A stretch of 31,892 nt of DNA from Flavobacteriales bacterium UBA2104 (GTDB taxonomy: Bacteria > Bacteroidota > Bacteroidia > Flavobacteriales_D > Crocinitomicaceae), in NCBI GenBank assembly GCA_002331485.1, contig DCYS01000001.1:143604-175495 (forward strand), read 5' to 3'. The notes beneath the pieces were generated by a model. The model saw only the letters and a program-made list of their open reading frames with translations. It made no database searches and was not told where the DNA came from. Both the position numbers and the translations under genes were made by a program. Shown one piece after another: positions 24,401 through 31,892 of the stretch. Numbering within the stretch: the stretch's first letter is position 1; every line of letters starts with the position of its first letter.

Positions 24401-24432
24401 ATTGATTCAAAACAACGAATTGATTAATCAAT
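24401..24432. promoter_or_regulatory. Palindromic site upstream of the surface-protein gene
   Basis: A perfect 14-bp palindrome ATTGATTAATCAAT (24419-24432) and a further half-site ATTGATT (24401-24407), 18 bases away, lie 22-53 bases before the start codon at 24379. It could be an operator, or AT-rich chance structure. I found no clear TAnnTTTG here. Confidence 0.4.
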
Positions 24433-24517
24433 CTACGAACAATTAATAAAGTATAGTGATAAGATGCAGTTTCTTGTTGACGAAATGCAAACAAGAATTA
24501 AAAAATATAATTCAAGC

Positions 24518-25210
24518 TCATTTCTGTTTAGAAAATAACTTCTCCTGTAGTTCTTTCTTGTAATTTCTAGAAATTGGAAGTACTTCTCCAGTGGTTAGGT
24601 AGACTGAAGCATTAGCCTCTTTAACATAGTTCGGATTAACATAGCATTTCCGATGAATACGAATTAATTCCATCTCTAACTCTTCAATGATCTTCGTTAA
24701 ACTTTTGCGTTCAACATAACGTTTTTCAGTCGTATGGATCTCGGTATAATTTCCATCAACCTGAAGGTATACAATGATGTCTTCTGGTAGCCGCACATCA
24801 TGTGTTCCATCTCTAAATATATAATAATTTACTTTTGAAAGCTTCTTAAGTGCAAGTTTTAGATTAACTAATAGATCTTGCTTCGATACAGGCTTAACCA
24901 TATATCCAACTGGTTCCATTGTTATCGCATCTGATACGGTTTTTTCATCACCATGTGCCGTGAGAAAAATAAATGGTAAATTCAGTTTAGAAAGTTCTTT
25001 AGCAAAGTCAATTCCACTGTCATTCTTACCTAATCGTATATCAAGCAAAATAAGATCTGGAGCAAAATTCTCTAACACCTCGCGAGCCTCTTCCGAACTT
25101 CCTGCAACTTTTACATCAATCCCAGCAATAATTTCTTCTATATAGAACCTAGTGTTCTCTGCTATGACTAATTCATCCTCTACGATCAATATTCGCTTTA
25201 ACCTATCCAT
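24518..25210 (-). CDS. LytTR-family response regulator
   Basis: The 230-residue protein has a receiver domain (about 1-120) with acidic pocket E11/D12 (IVEDE), phospho-acceptor D57 (LILLDIRLG), the Thr of FLTAHG and K106 (YMVKP). A LytTR DNA-binding domain follows (about 135-228: GTHDVRLPEDIIVYLQVDGNY, RIHRKCYVNPNYV, PISRNYK). It binds DNA when phosphorylated, by family knowledge. ATG at 25210 was chosen because it overlaps the kinase stop by 8 bases and places the first beta strand properly. An alternative codon at 25225 would add five residues. Its partner is the kinase just upstream, and the next gene downstream on the same strand is the T9SS surface protein. Confidence 0.94.
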   Translation of the reverse strand: MDRLKRILIVEDELVIAENTRFYIEEIIAGIDVKVAGSSEEAREVLENFAPDLILLDIRLGKNDSGIDFAKELSKLNLPFIFLTAHGDEKTVSDAITMEPVGYMVKPVSKQDLLVNLKLALKKLSKVNYYIFRDGTHDVRLPEDIIVYLQVDGNYTEIHTTEKRYVERKSLTKIIEELEMELIRIHRKCYVNPNYVKEANASVYLTTGEVLPISRNYKKELQEKLFSKQK

Positions 25211-27080
25211 TTTTATTAATTTCAATACACATCCTAAATTGACGATCTGACTTCTCCCAGTTTAATTCTGCTTTTAATTGTTTCGATAGCAACTTGATTA
25301 AATAAACACCAAGACTTTTAGTTTTCGATGATATCTTGATTTCCTCGAATCCAGGACCATGGTCAATTACACAACATTTAATTTTGTCAGATTTGCTTCG
25401 CAATGAAACATGAACTTTGTTTTCAGCACTCACATTTGCATACTTGCAGCTATTTGTTAAAGCCTCATTTACGATCAAACAAAGTGTGACAGCTTCTGCG
25501 ATATCTATCTCTATATCTTCTAAATAAGAGTCAAACACCGCTTTTGGATCCTTGCCCATTGAAGCAATTACATTCGTACTAAGTTCTTCAAGCGCATCCT
25601 TTAGGTTAACCTTAGCATCTGTCCGTTTATCGTATAATTTCTTATGAATGGTTGCGATAGAATCGATTCTGAGCACACTATCTTTCAACTCCTTTTTAAC
25701 CTTTTCACTCTCTGATCGATTAGCCTGCATGGTCAGAAGACCGGCCAGAACCGCCAAGTTATTTTTAACTCGGTGACTAATCTCCTGGACTAATGCCTCA
25801 TTTGCCCCCAGAGCATTCAAAAGTTCCTCGTTTTTCTTTTCTTTTTCACGGTTTTCACGTGACAATTTCATCTGAAGCTTTCTTTGATTGAAGGCGTAAA
25901 CAAATATGATCAATAGAATAATTATGATCAATGAGACTATGATCCATAACGTTGTTCGTTCTCGACTGATTGCATCTTTTTCCAGGGATTCATTTCGAAG
26001 TTTAATTTTCTGTTCTCTTATGATTTGTTCATTCTCCTTTTGAGTGTGCAGGACTTCAACCATTTTGGTATTTACCTCAAACTGTTTCGTTTTGAAATTG
26101 ATAGCAGCTTGTAAACGTTCACGATCATAAAAAAGCACAGAGTCTTTATTTCCAAAATAATCGTGTGTCATTTTAAGATCATCTAGAAGGTTCATTTCGA
26201 TTTGATACCAACCTCTGCCTTTTATAAGAGCATAAGCCTCCCTGCTATAATTCAACGCTTTTTCAAATTGATGCAACGTGCGATATACAATAGCAACATG
26301 GTGTTTTGGACTGGCAGCATATCTAATTTTACCGATCGACTGCCATAAAGAATCAGCTCTGTAAAAGTGAGAGAGCGACTTTTCCACGTCTTCTCCATGT
26401 CTCAAAGCATAACCAATTTCATTTTCGGAAGTTGCAATCAGATCTCTATCACCTAATGTTTCGGCAATCTCTAAAGAGCGATAAGAATAGTTCATAGACT
26501 CCTCCCATTTTCCCGTTTCTGATGAAACTGCAGCCAACCGATTCAAACACCTTGCTCGATGAATAGAAACTTCATCAGTCTCTGATAATATAGAGTTCAA
26601 TACTCTATACGAGTCATCATACTGACCAATCTTTCGGTACATTTCGCCTAAGGAGATTGCAGCCCTGACCCTTTGTTCTTTTCCTCCTACTTCATCCAAT
26701 AAATCAGTTGCTTGCAGGGAATAATCCAAAGCTCTTCCATTCTCATCTACAACAGCTAATGCGGCAGACAGGTCTAGATACAATTCTCCTAATAGTACAC
26801 TATCTTTTAGCTGCTTAATTAGTACAAGCGCACTCTCCATTTTTTCATATGCACTGGGATAATTTGAATTCCAAAATAAGCTGCGACCAACGATCCATTT
26901 CTTAAATGCTTGTTCTTCGATAGAAGTACTATCTAATTGATGGGCAAACTCAACTAATTGATCTGGATCGTTGAACCTCACTTTTTTCTCTAGCGTTTTG
27001 AATTGCGTCAGCAAATCCTGACCAACGAGATCAAAACAAAATAACAATGTTAGGGCTGTAAGAAAAAAATAACGGTGCAT
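25203..27080 (-). CDS. TPR-containing sensor histidine kinase (HisKA_2 type)
   Basis: The 625-residue protein has a signal peptide (MHRYFFLTALTLLFCFDLVGQ) and a periplasmic region of tetratricopeptide-like helical repeats (about 30-330, e.g. ALDYSLQATDLLDEVG, AAISLGEMYRKIGQYDDSYRVL, SLEIAETLGDRDLIATSENEIGYA, given as parts). One membrane helix (about 372-392, LWIIVSLIIIILLIIFVYAF), a short coiled coil, a HisKA_2 dimerisation domain with phospho-acceptor H436 (EISHRVKNNL), and a HATPase domain (VNEALTNSCKYA, VIDHGPGFEEI) follow. Start 27080 is preferred over 27164 because the longer form puts an extra hydrophobic stretch before a clear signal peptide. Its stop overlaps the start of the LytTR regulator. 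The likely output is phosphotransfer to that regulator. The stimulus is unknown. Confidence 0.93.
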   Translation of the reverse strand: MHRYFFLTALTLLFCFDLVGQDLLTQFKTLEKKVRFNDPDQLVEFAHQLDSTSIEEQAFKKWIVGRSLFWNSNYPSAYEKMESALVLIKQLKDSVLLGELYLDLSAALAVVDENGRALDYSLQATDLLDEVGGKEQRVRAAISLGEMYRKIGQYDDSYRVLNSILSETDEVSIHRARCLNRLAAVSSETGKWEESMNYSYRSLEIAETLGDRDLIATSENEIGYALRHGEDVEKSLSHFYRADSLWQSIGKIRYAASPKHHVAIVYRTLHQFEKALNYSREAYALIKGRGWYQIEMNLLDDLKMTHDYFGNKDSVLFYDRERLQAAINFKTKQFEVNTKMVEVLHTQKENEQIIREQKIKLRNESLEKDAISRERTTLWIIVSLIIIILLIIFVYAFNQRKLQMKLSRENREKEKKNEELLNALGANEALVQEISHRVKNNLAVLAGLLTMQANRSESEKVKKELKDSVLRIDSIATIHKKLYDKRTDAKVNLKDALEELSTNVIASMGKDPKAVFDSYLEDIEIDIAEAVTLCLIVNEALTNSCKYANVSAENKVHVSLRSKSDKIKCCVIDHGPGFEEIKISSKTKSLGVYLIKLLSKQLKAELNWEKSDRQFRMCIEINKNG

Positions 27081-27141
27081 TAAGATCACTTGATAACGTA
27101 ACGAAAATACGAAAAAACAACTTATTAAATTACCAAAAAAC

Positions 27142-27180
27142 ACAATGAAGATTAACTTGATCAAAATCTCTCTTCATTGT
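27142..27180. promoter_or_regulatory. Nested inverted repeats between the kinase and lipoprotein genes
   Basis: A 10-bp inverted repeat ACAATGAAGA (27142-27151) / TCTTCATTGT (27171-27180), with a 19-base loop, encloses an almost concentric palindrome TTGATCAA (27157-27164). It lies 62 bases before the kinase ATG on one side and 86 bases before the lipoprotein ATG on the other. It may be a shared operator for the divergent genes. Confidence 0.45.
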
Positions 27181-27266
27181 CTGATAAATTACGCTTTTTG
27201 ATCTGAACCTCTCATCATAAATTAAATTGTATACCTTTACACCATAACCTCTTAAAGAACAACACG

Positions 27267-27908
27267 ATGAAAATGATCAAATTTCTACCACTTCTTATCA
27301 TTTCTCTCTTGATCTCATGCGAAAGCGCACCTGTGGATCAAAACAATGAAGATCAAACTCCAGAAGAAAAAACCGAACAGACTTCAGAAAAAAAGGAGAA
27401 GGAAAAGTCAAAACCTCAATTCGAAGATGACGATCGTGTTTCTGGATTCTATGACCTAACAGTGAATGATAAATCCTACAAATCAGAGCAGTTATGGGAT
27501 GATTATTGCGACATGACCTATATGTATAAAGATCAAGAATCGATGCTTTCGATGCGATTCAAAGATGCAGATAAAAATGATGCTTTATTGATCGTCTTTT
27601 ATGGAGATGAAGAATTTGTGAAAGATCCTACCGGAACTCTACAAGACTTTATGTTCTCTGGTGCTGACAACAGAGTTAATATTCAACTCATACCTGGTGA
27701 CAAAGAAAGTAAACACATGTCCTTGACGATGGTTGAAGGTAGTATTGAGGTCACGGAGTGCTCCAAAGGTAAATTTGAAGCCACATTTAAAGGAAAAGGT
27801 GCTGAACCTGGTGATGTGGTCACTAAAAAGAACCTATTCCCGATGGAAGGTAGTGTTGAGTTAACTACGACGAACGTCACAGAACTGGGTAAGGATAAGG
27901 ACAGCTAG
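27267..27908 (+). CDS. Acidic lipoprotein of unknown function
   Basis: A 213-residue protein with lipobox LLISC (Cys about residue 18), a long Glu/Lys/Gln-rich linker (about 20-58), and a compact C-terminal domain containing SGFYDLTVNDKSYKSEQLWDDYCDMTYMY, quoted here for its parts SGFYDLT, DDYCDMTY and KGAEPGDVV. Two Cys (DYC, TEC) could pair. No family recognised. It is transcribed divergently from the kinase, with nested inverted repeats between them, and is followed by a 450-base gene-free stretch. Confidence 0.78.
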   Translation: MKMIKFLPLLIISLLISCESAPVDQNNEDQTPEEKTEQTSEKKEKEKSKPQFEDDDRVSGFYDLTVNDKSYKSEQLWDDYCDMTYMYKDQESMLSMRFKDADKNDALLIVFYGDEEFVKDPTGTLQDFMFSGADNRVNIQLIPGDKESKHMSLTMVEGSIEVTECSKGKFEATFKGKGAEPGDVVTKKNLFPMEGSVELTTTNVTELGKDKDS

Positions 27909-27982
27909 AGGAATTGAAAATATATTACAGCGATCTGGATAATAATCTCCTGACGTCGAATAACTGTTTCTTCTTACGATTA

Positions 27983-28121
27983 CGGTGACCTCGATACAAC
28001 ACTTCATTGCATTCCGTTCCACTCGGTTACCTTTCAATCATCCTAATCGATCACCCCAATGCAAGGCGATCGAGTGATTTTTTCGTAGCAAAGCGAAGAA
28101 CAAATAGTATCGAGATCCCGA
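27983..28121 (+). repeat. Degenerate intergenic repeat, left copy
   Basis: Contains CGGTGACCTCGA (27983-27994) and, further on, TTCGTAG (28082-28088), AGCGA, and GATCCCGA (28114-28121). The same landmarks recur right of the PepSY gene (31612-31646, 31881-31892). It is distinctly richer in G+C and CG dinucleotides than nearby genes. The landmark order is similar, but the spacing varies. Confidence 0.6.
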
Positions 28122-28261
28122 CATCCACTAGTAAAAACAAAAAAAGACCAGCAACTTCAATGGTCAGCCTTTCCCTACAAATTCCACTACCTAAAACACG
28201 GTATTTTAAGCTAAAACCATCAAATTTTCGAATACTAAAACTTGTACTAATCGCTTGAAAA

Positions 28262-28313
28262 ACAATACAAAGTAGTACTTGTATAGCACGCCATACCTAC
28301 AATAGGGTATTGT
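28262..28313 (+). promoter_or_regulatory. Inverted repeats upstream of the TonB-dependent receptor
   Basis: ACAATAC (28262-28268) with GTATTGT (28307-28313), ATACAA-N8-TTGTAT (28265-28284), and ATACC-N8-GGTAT (28293-28310) overlap within 52 bases, 45 bases before the receptor ATG. Iron-regulated receptor genes often have repressor sites in this position, but these do not match a Fur box that I can recognise. Confidence 0.35.
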
Positions 28314-28357
28314 GTAGAATCAATCTAAATAAGAGTTTTGTCAAAAAATCAGAACTC

Positions 28358-30505
28358 ATGAAAAGTAAATATGTTTTAGTATCCGCTTTGTTTTTCGGCT
28401 TGTCCTCACATCAACTTTTTGGTCAGGAAGAGCCGCAAGAATTTGAAGAAATCTCCGTAACAGGAGCAAAAAAGAACAAGTTTAAAGAAGATTCATCATT
28501 CGTTGTGGGAAAACTACCATTGAAAGATCTAGAAAACCCACAGGTCTACAATTCCATCCCAAAAGAATTGATCAAAGAACAGAATGTTACCGATTTTAAC
28601 CAGGCACTTAAAAATGCTACAGGTGTTACCAGACTTTGGGAATCAACTGGCCGCGGAGGAGACGGCGCAGAATATTATTCCATGCGCGGATTCTCTGTAC
28701 AACCACTAATGGTTAATGGCTTGCCTAGTGTTTCAAATGGAGTTATCGATCCGGCTAACGTCGAATCTATTCAAGTAATCAAAGGTCCGTCGGGAACATT
28801 ATTCGGTAGCCCTAATATTTCGTATGGTGGGTTGATTAACGTAACCACCAAACAACCTTATGATCGAGATGGTGGAGCTTTTTCCTACACCATGGGAAAT
28901 TATGGATTAAACAGAATAACATTAGACCTTAATGAATCATATAACGAAAAAGCAGCTGTTCGCCTGAATGGTGCATTTACCAATCAAAATAGCTTTCAGG
29001 ATGCTGGATTCAATAAATCGTATTACCTGGCTCCTTCATTCAAGTTTAAGCCAACCGAAAAAATGACGGTGCTGATCAATTCTGAATTTAACTTTACAGA
29101 AGGCGCCAATGCACCAATGATCTTTCTCACGAGAAATAGTCCACTCGCCTACCAAAGCATGGATCTTTTCGAGCAGAATTACCGCAACTCATATACATCA
29201 AATGATCTTACGATGAGCAATCAAACATTCGGTGTTCAGGGACAAGTGTTTTATGAAATCAATGACCATTGGACGTCTCAAACAGCAGTTTCCAGCAGTA
29301 TAGCAGAAACAGATGGTTACTATCAATACTTATGGGATTTGAACGATGGAGAAAACTTCATCAGATATATGTCGAAAAGAAATGGACAAACGCAAACAAC
29401 AGACATTCAACAGAATTTCATCGGGAACTTCGATATCGGATCAATGAAAAACAAAATGGTCGTAGGAGTCGACTACTACCGACAGGAAGTATTGAATAGT
29501 AGCACAGGATGGGTTGGCAATGGAATAGTTAACCTTAGAACTCAGGAAGATTCAGGAAGACTTACAGCTATGGCTGCTGACAGTTTATTGGTCGGTTCAT
29601 TTGAAGGTCAAACCTCAGCAGTCAATGAGATAGCCAGCACATATATTTCAAACGTTACTGAGATTTTACCGCAACTATCAATTATGCTCAGCGCAAGAAT
29701 TGATCAATTCATGAGTCAAACAGATGCGTGGACAGCCGAAGGAGCAACGGATCAACTAGCTGTCTCTCCAAAGTTTGGAATTGTATACCAGCCTGTAAAA
29801 GACAAAGTAGCACTTTTTGCGAACTACATGAATGGATTTACGAATGTTGCACCAGCACAGGTTGCAGATGCCGATGGGTCAAATGTACGCATGAAAAACT
29901 TCGATCCCGAACAAGCCAACCAATATGAAGCTGGGGTAAAAACGGACATTTGGAAAAACAAATTAGCCCTTACAGCAAGCTACTATAACATCACCGTTTC
30001 AAACAAATTGATGCAAGATCCAGAAAATGTAAATAACCAAATCCAGGGAGGTGAAGTTGTGAGTCAGGGAGTAGAATTGAGCTTAGTTGCAAGTCCTATT
30101 CGAGGAATGAACATTGTTGCTGGATTTAGTCACAACGATGCGGAAGTCACAGAAGACAATCCTGACAACGGATATTTAGGATTCCGACCTGAAGAATCTG
30201 GTCCTGCACAAATGGCTAATTTCTATGTGAGCTATGTACTTCCAACCACAAAACTACGTGGACTTGGAATTGGGTTTGGCGGAAATATTGCAAGTGAGCA
30301 CCACACTTTGAACAGAGAAGTTTCAGGAACCTTTACGCTTCCAGCTTACCAAATATTCAATGCTTCACTAATGTATCGTGTTCGTCGTTTTGATGCTACA
30401 TTGAGAATTAACAACCTCTTTAACGACAAATATTACTCGGGTTGGTCAACTATCAATCCACAACAGTTAAGAGGAGTTTCTTTAAAAATCGGATACCGCT
30501 TCTAA
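28358..30505 (+). CDS. TonB-dependent siderophore-type receptor
   Basis: The 715-residue precursor has a signal peptide (to about SHQLFGQ, residue 23), a TonB-box-like EEISVTG, and a plug domain (about 60-190: VTDFNQALKNATGVT, YYSMRGFSVQPLMVNG, ANVESIQVIKGPSGTLFGS, GGLINVTTK). A C-terminal 22-strand barrel ends NNLFNDKYYSG…LKIGYRF with the terminal Phe used for barrel assembly. The wording fits siderophore receptors of the FhuA/FecA type. There is no CarboxypepD_reg domain in front. The start at 28358 gives the signal peptide; an in-frame codon at 28310 does not. The next gene starts at the base after its stop codon, forming a probable iron-siderophore uptake pair. Confidence 0.93.
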   Translation: MKSKYVLVSALFFGLSSHQLFGQEEPQEFEEISVTGAKKNKFKEDSSFVVGKLPLKDLENPQVYNSIPKELIKEQNVTDFNQALKNATGVTRLWESTGRGGDGAEYYSMRGFSVQPLMVNGLPSVSNGVIDPANVESIQVIKGPSGTLFGSPNISYGGLINVTTKQPYDRDGGAFSYTMGNYGLNRITLDLNESYNEKAAVRLNGAFTNQNSFQDAGFNKSYYLAPSFKFKPTEKMTVLINSEFNFTEGANAPMIFLTRNSPLAYQSMDLFEQNYRNSYTSNDLTMSNQTFGVQGQVFYEINDHWTSQTAVSSSIAETDGYYQYLWDLNDGENFIRYMSKRNGQTQTTDIQQNFIGNFDIGSMKNKMVVGVDYYRQEVLNSSTGWVGNGIVNLRTQEDSGRLTAMAADSLLVGSFEGQTSAVNEIASTYISNVTEILPQLSIMLSARIDQFMSQTDAWTAEGATDQLAVSPKFGIVYQPVKDKVALFANYMNGFTNVAPAQVADADGSNVRMKNFDPEQANQYEAGVKTDIWKNKLALTASYYNITVSNKLMQDPENVNNQIQGGEVVSQGVELSLVASPIRGMNIVAGFSHNDAEVTEDNPDNGYLGFRPEESGPAQMANFYVSYVLPTTKLRGLGIGFGGNIASEHHTLNREVSGTFTLPAYQIFNASLMYRVRRFDATLRINNLFNDKYYSGWSTINPQQLRGVSLKIGYRF

Positions 30506-31618
30506 ATGAAACGTTACAAGAAAACTATTCGAAAAATACACCTTTGGCTCGGTTTGATCACCGGGCCAATCGTGTTTATCGTTGCCTTAACTGGAGCGAT
30601 TTATGCTTTTCAGGAAGAAATTCAGAATGCTACTCAAGAGTATCGTTTCGTTCAGGAGCAAAATAAAGACTTCCTTCCTCCCTCAGTACTGATAGACTCA
30701 GCAAATGCAGTAAATCCTGGAAAACATGTCCATGCAGTAATGTATCACACACGGAACAAAGCAGCACAAGTCATTTACTATAAAAACAACGAGTATTACG
30801 ATTTCGTTTATGTCGACCCTTATTCAGGAAACGTCAAGCAAATTCACGATGTGAAAAGTAGTTTTTTTGGTTGGATTCTGGAAGGACACTTTAACCTCTG
30901 GTTACCGAGGACGATAGGAGTTCCCATCATAGTTGTATCGATGATCATCTTCACCTTGCTCATCATTTCAGGATTGATCTTATGGTGGCCGAAGAAAAAG
31001 AAAAACCGAAAACAAAAGTTTACCATCAAATGGAAGGCAAGGTGGAGAAGAAAGAATTATGATTTGCACAGTGTACTTGGTTTTTATACTATGATCTTTG
31101 CACTACTCTTCATTCTCACTGGGCTGATGTGGGGATTTCCCTGGTTTAAATCGCTGGTGTACAAAGCTGCATCTGGAGGAGAAGAATATGTCTCTTATTA
31201 CGAACCCGAATCAAAGGCTCCATTACCTGAACAAGCTCCAGCTATCGATCGCGTTTGGCAGGAAATGAACGAGCGGTATCCAAAGGCAGAATGGATTGAA
31301 ATTCATATTCCTCATGACAGTCTGCACACCATTGCAGCAAATGCCAATCCAGACGCTTCTACTTACTGGAAAACAAACTACCTTTATTTTGACCAACAAA
31401 CATTAGATACAAAGCCCGTTGATCATCAATATGGCAGTCGGGAAGACGCCGGTTTTGCAAAAACACTGATGCGCATGAATTATGACATTCATGTAGGAGG
31501 TATTGCAGGTATTCCAGGGAAAACACTGATGTGCATCATAAGCTTGATCATTGCCTCATTACCCGTTACTGGATTTTTAATCTGGTATGGTAGGAGAAAG
31601 AAAAAGCGGAATTCGTAG
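30506..31618 (+). CDS. PepSY-associated transmembrane protein
   Basis: The 370-residue inner-membrane protein begins with the family-typical IRKIHLWLGLITGPIVFIVALTGAIYAF (helix 1, given by its parts IHLWLGL and ALTGAIYAF). It has a periplasmic PepSY-like region, WILEGHFNLWLP before helix 2, a basic cytoplasmic loop (WWPKKKKNRKQKF), LHSVLGFYTMIFALLFILTGLMW (helix 3) and a last helix near residues 340-362. Conserved His and Trp residues on helix ends are typical of this family, some members of which reduce ferric siderophores. It is encoded directly after the receptor stop (TAA then ATG), so release or reduction of imported iron is the likely job. Its last codons and stop lie inside the right-hand repeat copy. 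Confidence 0.9.
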   Translation: MKRYKKTIRKIHLWLGLITGPIVFIVALTGAIYAFQEEIQNATQEYRFVQEQNKDFLPPSVLIDSANAVNPGKHVHAVMYHTRNKAAQVIYYKNNEYYDFVYVDPYSGNVKQIHDVKSSFFGWILEGHFNLWLPRTIGVPIIVVSMIIFTLLIISGLILWWPKKKKNRKQKFTIKWKARWRRKNYDLHSVLGFYTMIFALLFILTGLMWGFPWFKSLVYKAASGGEEYVSYYEPESKAPLPEQAPAIDRVWQEMNERYPKAEWIEIHIPHDSLHTIAANANPDASTYWKTNYLYFDQQTLDTKPVDHQYGSREDAGFAKTLMRMNYDIHVGGIAGIPGKTLMCIISLIIASLPVTGFLIWYGRRKKKRNS

Positions 31619-31892
31619 TTCTAGCGATGAGAAAACGGGATCCCGAAGTTTTCAGGTAGTGGGTACCCCGAACTGATTTTCCTAGGCGCATCGCTCAACC
31701 TCTGAGAATATGGTAAATGATAACATTCACTTTTCCTTCCAACACCAATCCAACAAGATTTATTCAAATAGTAAAAGAGATCTACAGTCTTCACCATCAA
31801 GGCAGTTGATCAGGCCCGGACATTTTCCAGTGTCATGTCGAGCACGAGTTGAGCCGCGTAAGCGCGAGAAAGTGAATCGACGGTGACCTCGA
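31612..31892 (+). repeat. Degenerate intergenic repeat, right copy, running off the window
   Basis: No gene is seen in 31619-31892. The left part has TTCGTAG (31612-31618, including the PepSY stop codon), AGCGA, and the palindrome CGGGATCCCG (31636-31645), followed by GGGTACCC. The right end is GC- and CG-rich, with CGCG-TAAG-CGCG (31855-31866) and a last segment CGGTGACCTCGA (31881-31892) identical to one in the left copy. The element may continue beyond the edge. Confidence 0.6.

Larger units (their letters stand above)
27909..28357. other. Gene-free stretch with a degenerate repeat
   Basis: About 450 bases between the lipoprotein and the TonB-dependent receptor. It holds the repeat copy at 27983-28121 and AT-rich inverted repeats near 28262-28313. 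No clear -33/-7 promoter for the receptor gene was found. The short open frame at 28007-28258 has no ribosome-binding context or recognisable family and is not taken as a gene. Confidence 0.7.

Noticed and set aside
27232..27239. TACCTTTA as a promoter for the lipoprotein at 27267
   Set aside because: The terminal G is missing and the nearest upstream TTTG gives a 31-base spacer.
28007..28258. Plus-strand open frame of 83 codons in the gene-free stretch
   Set aside because: No recognisable family, no signal peptide or ribosome-binding context, and it runs through the degenerate repeat.
31609..31790. Cluster of six-base restriction-type palindromes (GAATTC, GGATCC, GGTACC, CCTAGG, AGATCT), resembling a vector polylinker
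   Set aside because: Spread over about 170 bases and tied to a repeat that also occurs left of the receptor gene. No vector backbone follows, so a natural repeat is the simpler reading.

Overview
The window is low-GC DNA from a Bacteroidota bacterium, most likely a marine Flavobacteriales. The evidence is two secreted proteins with type IX secretion (T9SS) C-terminal sorting domains, SprB-like repeats, several lipoproteins, a SusC/FhuA-type receptor ending in Phe, a LytTR regulator, and promoter elements of the Bacteroidota form TTTG-N19-TAnnTTTG. I saw no rRNA, tRNA, CRISPR array, insertion sequence or prophage gene. The species cannot be named from this sequence alone.

Layout. 1-2325: a truncated MacB/LolD-like ATPase (minus strand), an EamA permease, and the rplU-rpmA ribosomal operon with promoter and terminator. 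2360-3459: a small T9SS cargo protein and a lipoprotein. 3463-6408: a minus-strand housekeeping run of yraN, an unusual pseudouridine synthase with a basic tail, a lipoprotein, a DUF4783 protein and rlmH, with overlapping start/stop codons. 6514-7630: a PolB-type 3'-5' exonuclease whose gene end overlaps a lipoprotein gene. 7623-8963: a SpoIIE-type phosphatase directly abutting a STAS/SpoIIAA-like protein.

9049-14255: a TetR-led operon encoding an ABC exporter, an HlyD adaptor and a TolC channel. Together these form a complete trans-envelope export machine. The ABC nucleotide-binding domain keeps Walker A and the Q-loop but has lost LSGGQ, the Walker B Asp, the catalytic Glu and the H-loop His. 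The promoter spacer carries a likely TetR operator.

14252-21209: an S1/P1 nuclease, a fatty-acid hydroxylase/sterol desaturase family enzyme, an ArsP_1/YraQ-type permease, a DUF1579-like secreted protein, a short-chain dehydrogenase, a 583-residue envelope protein of unknown role, and a Glu-rich lipoprotein. 21233-27180: two related hairpins, a 1011-residue LamG/FG-GAP/SprB T9SS surface protein, and a LytTR response regulator with a TPR histidine kinase. 27267-31892: a lipoprotein, then a TonB-dependent siderophore-type receptor coupled to a PepSY-TM protein (a probable iron-siderophore uptake unit), flanked on both sides by copies of a degenerate, GC-richer intergenic repeat.

The items most worth a second look are the degenerate ABC exporter, the repeat pair around the iron-uptake unit, and the phosphatase/STAS pair.
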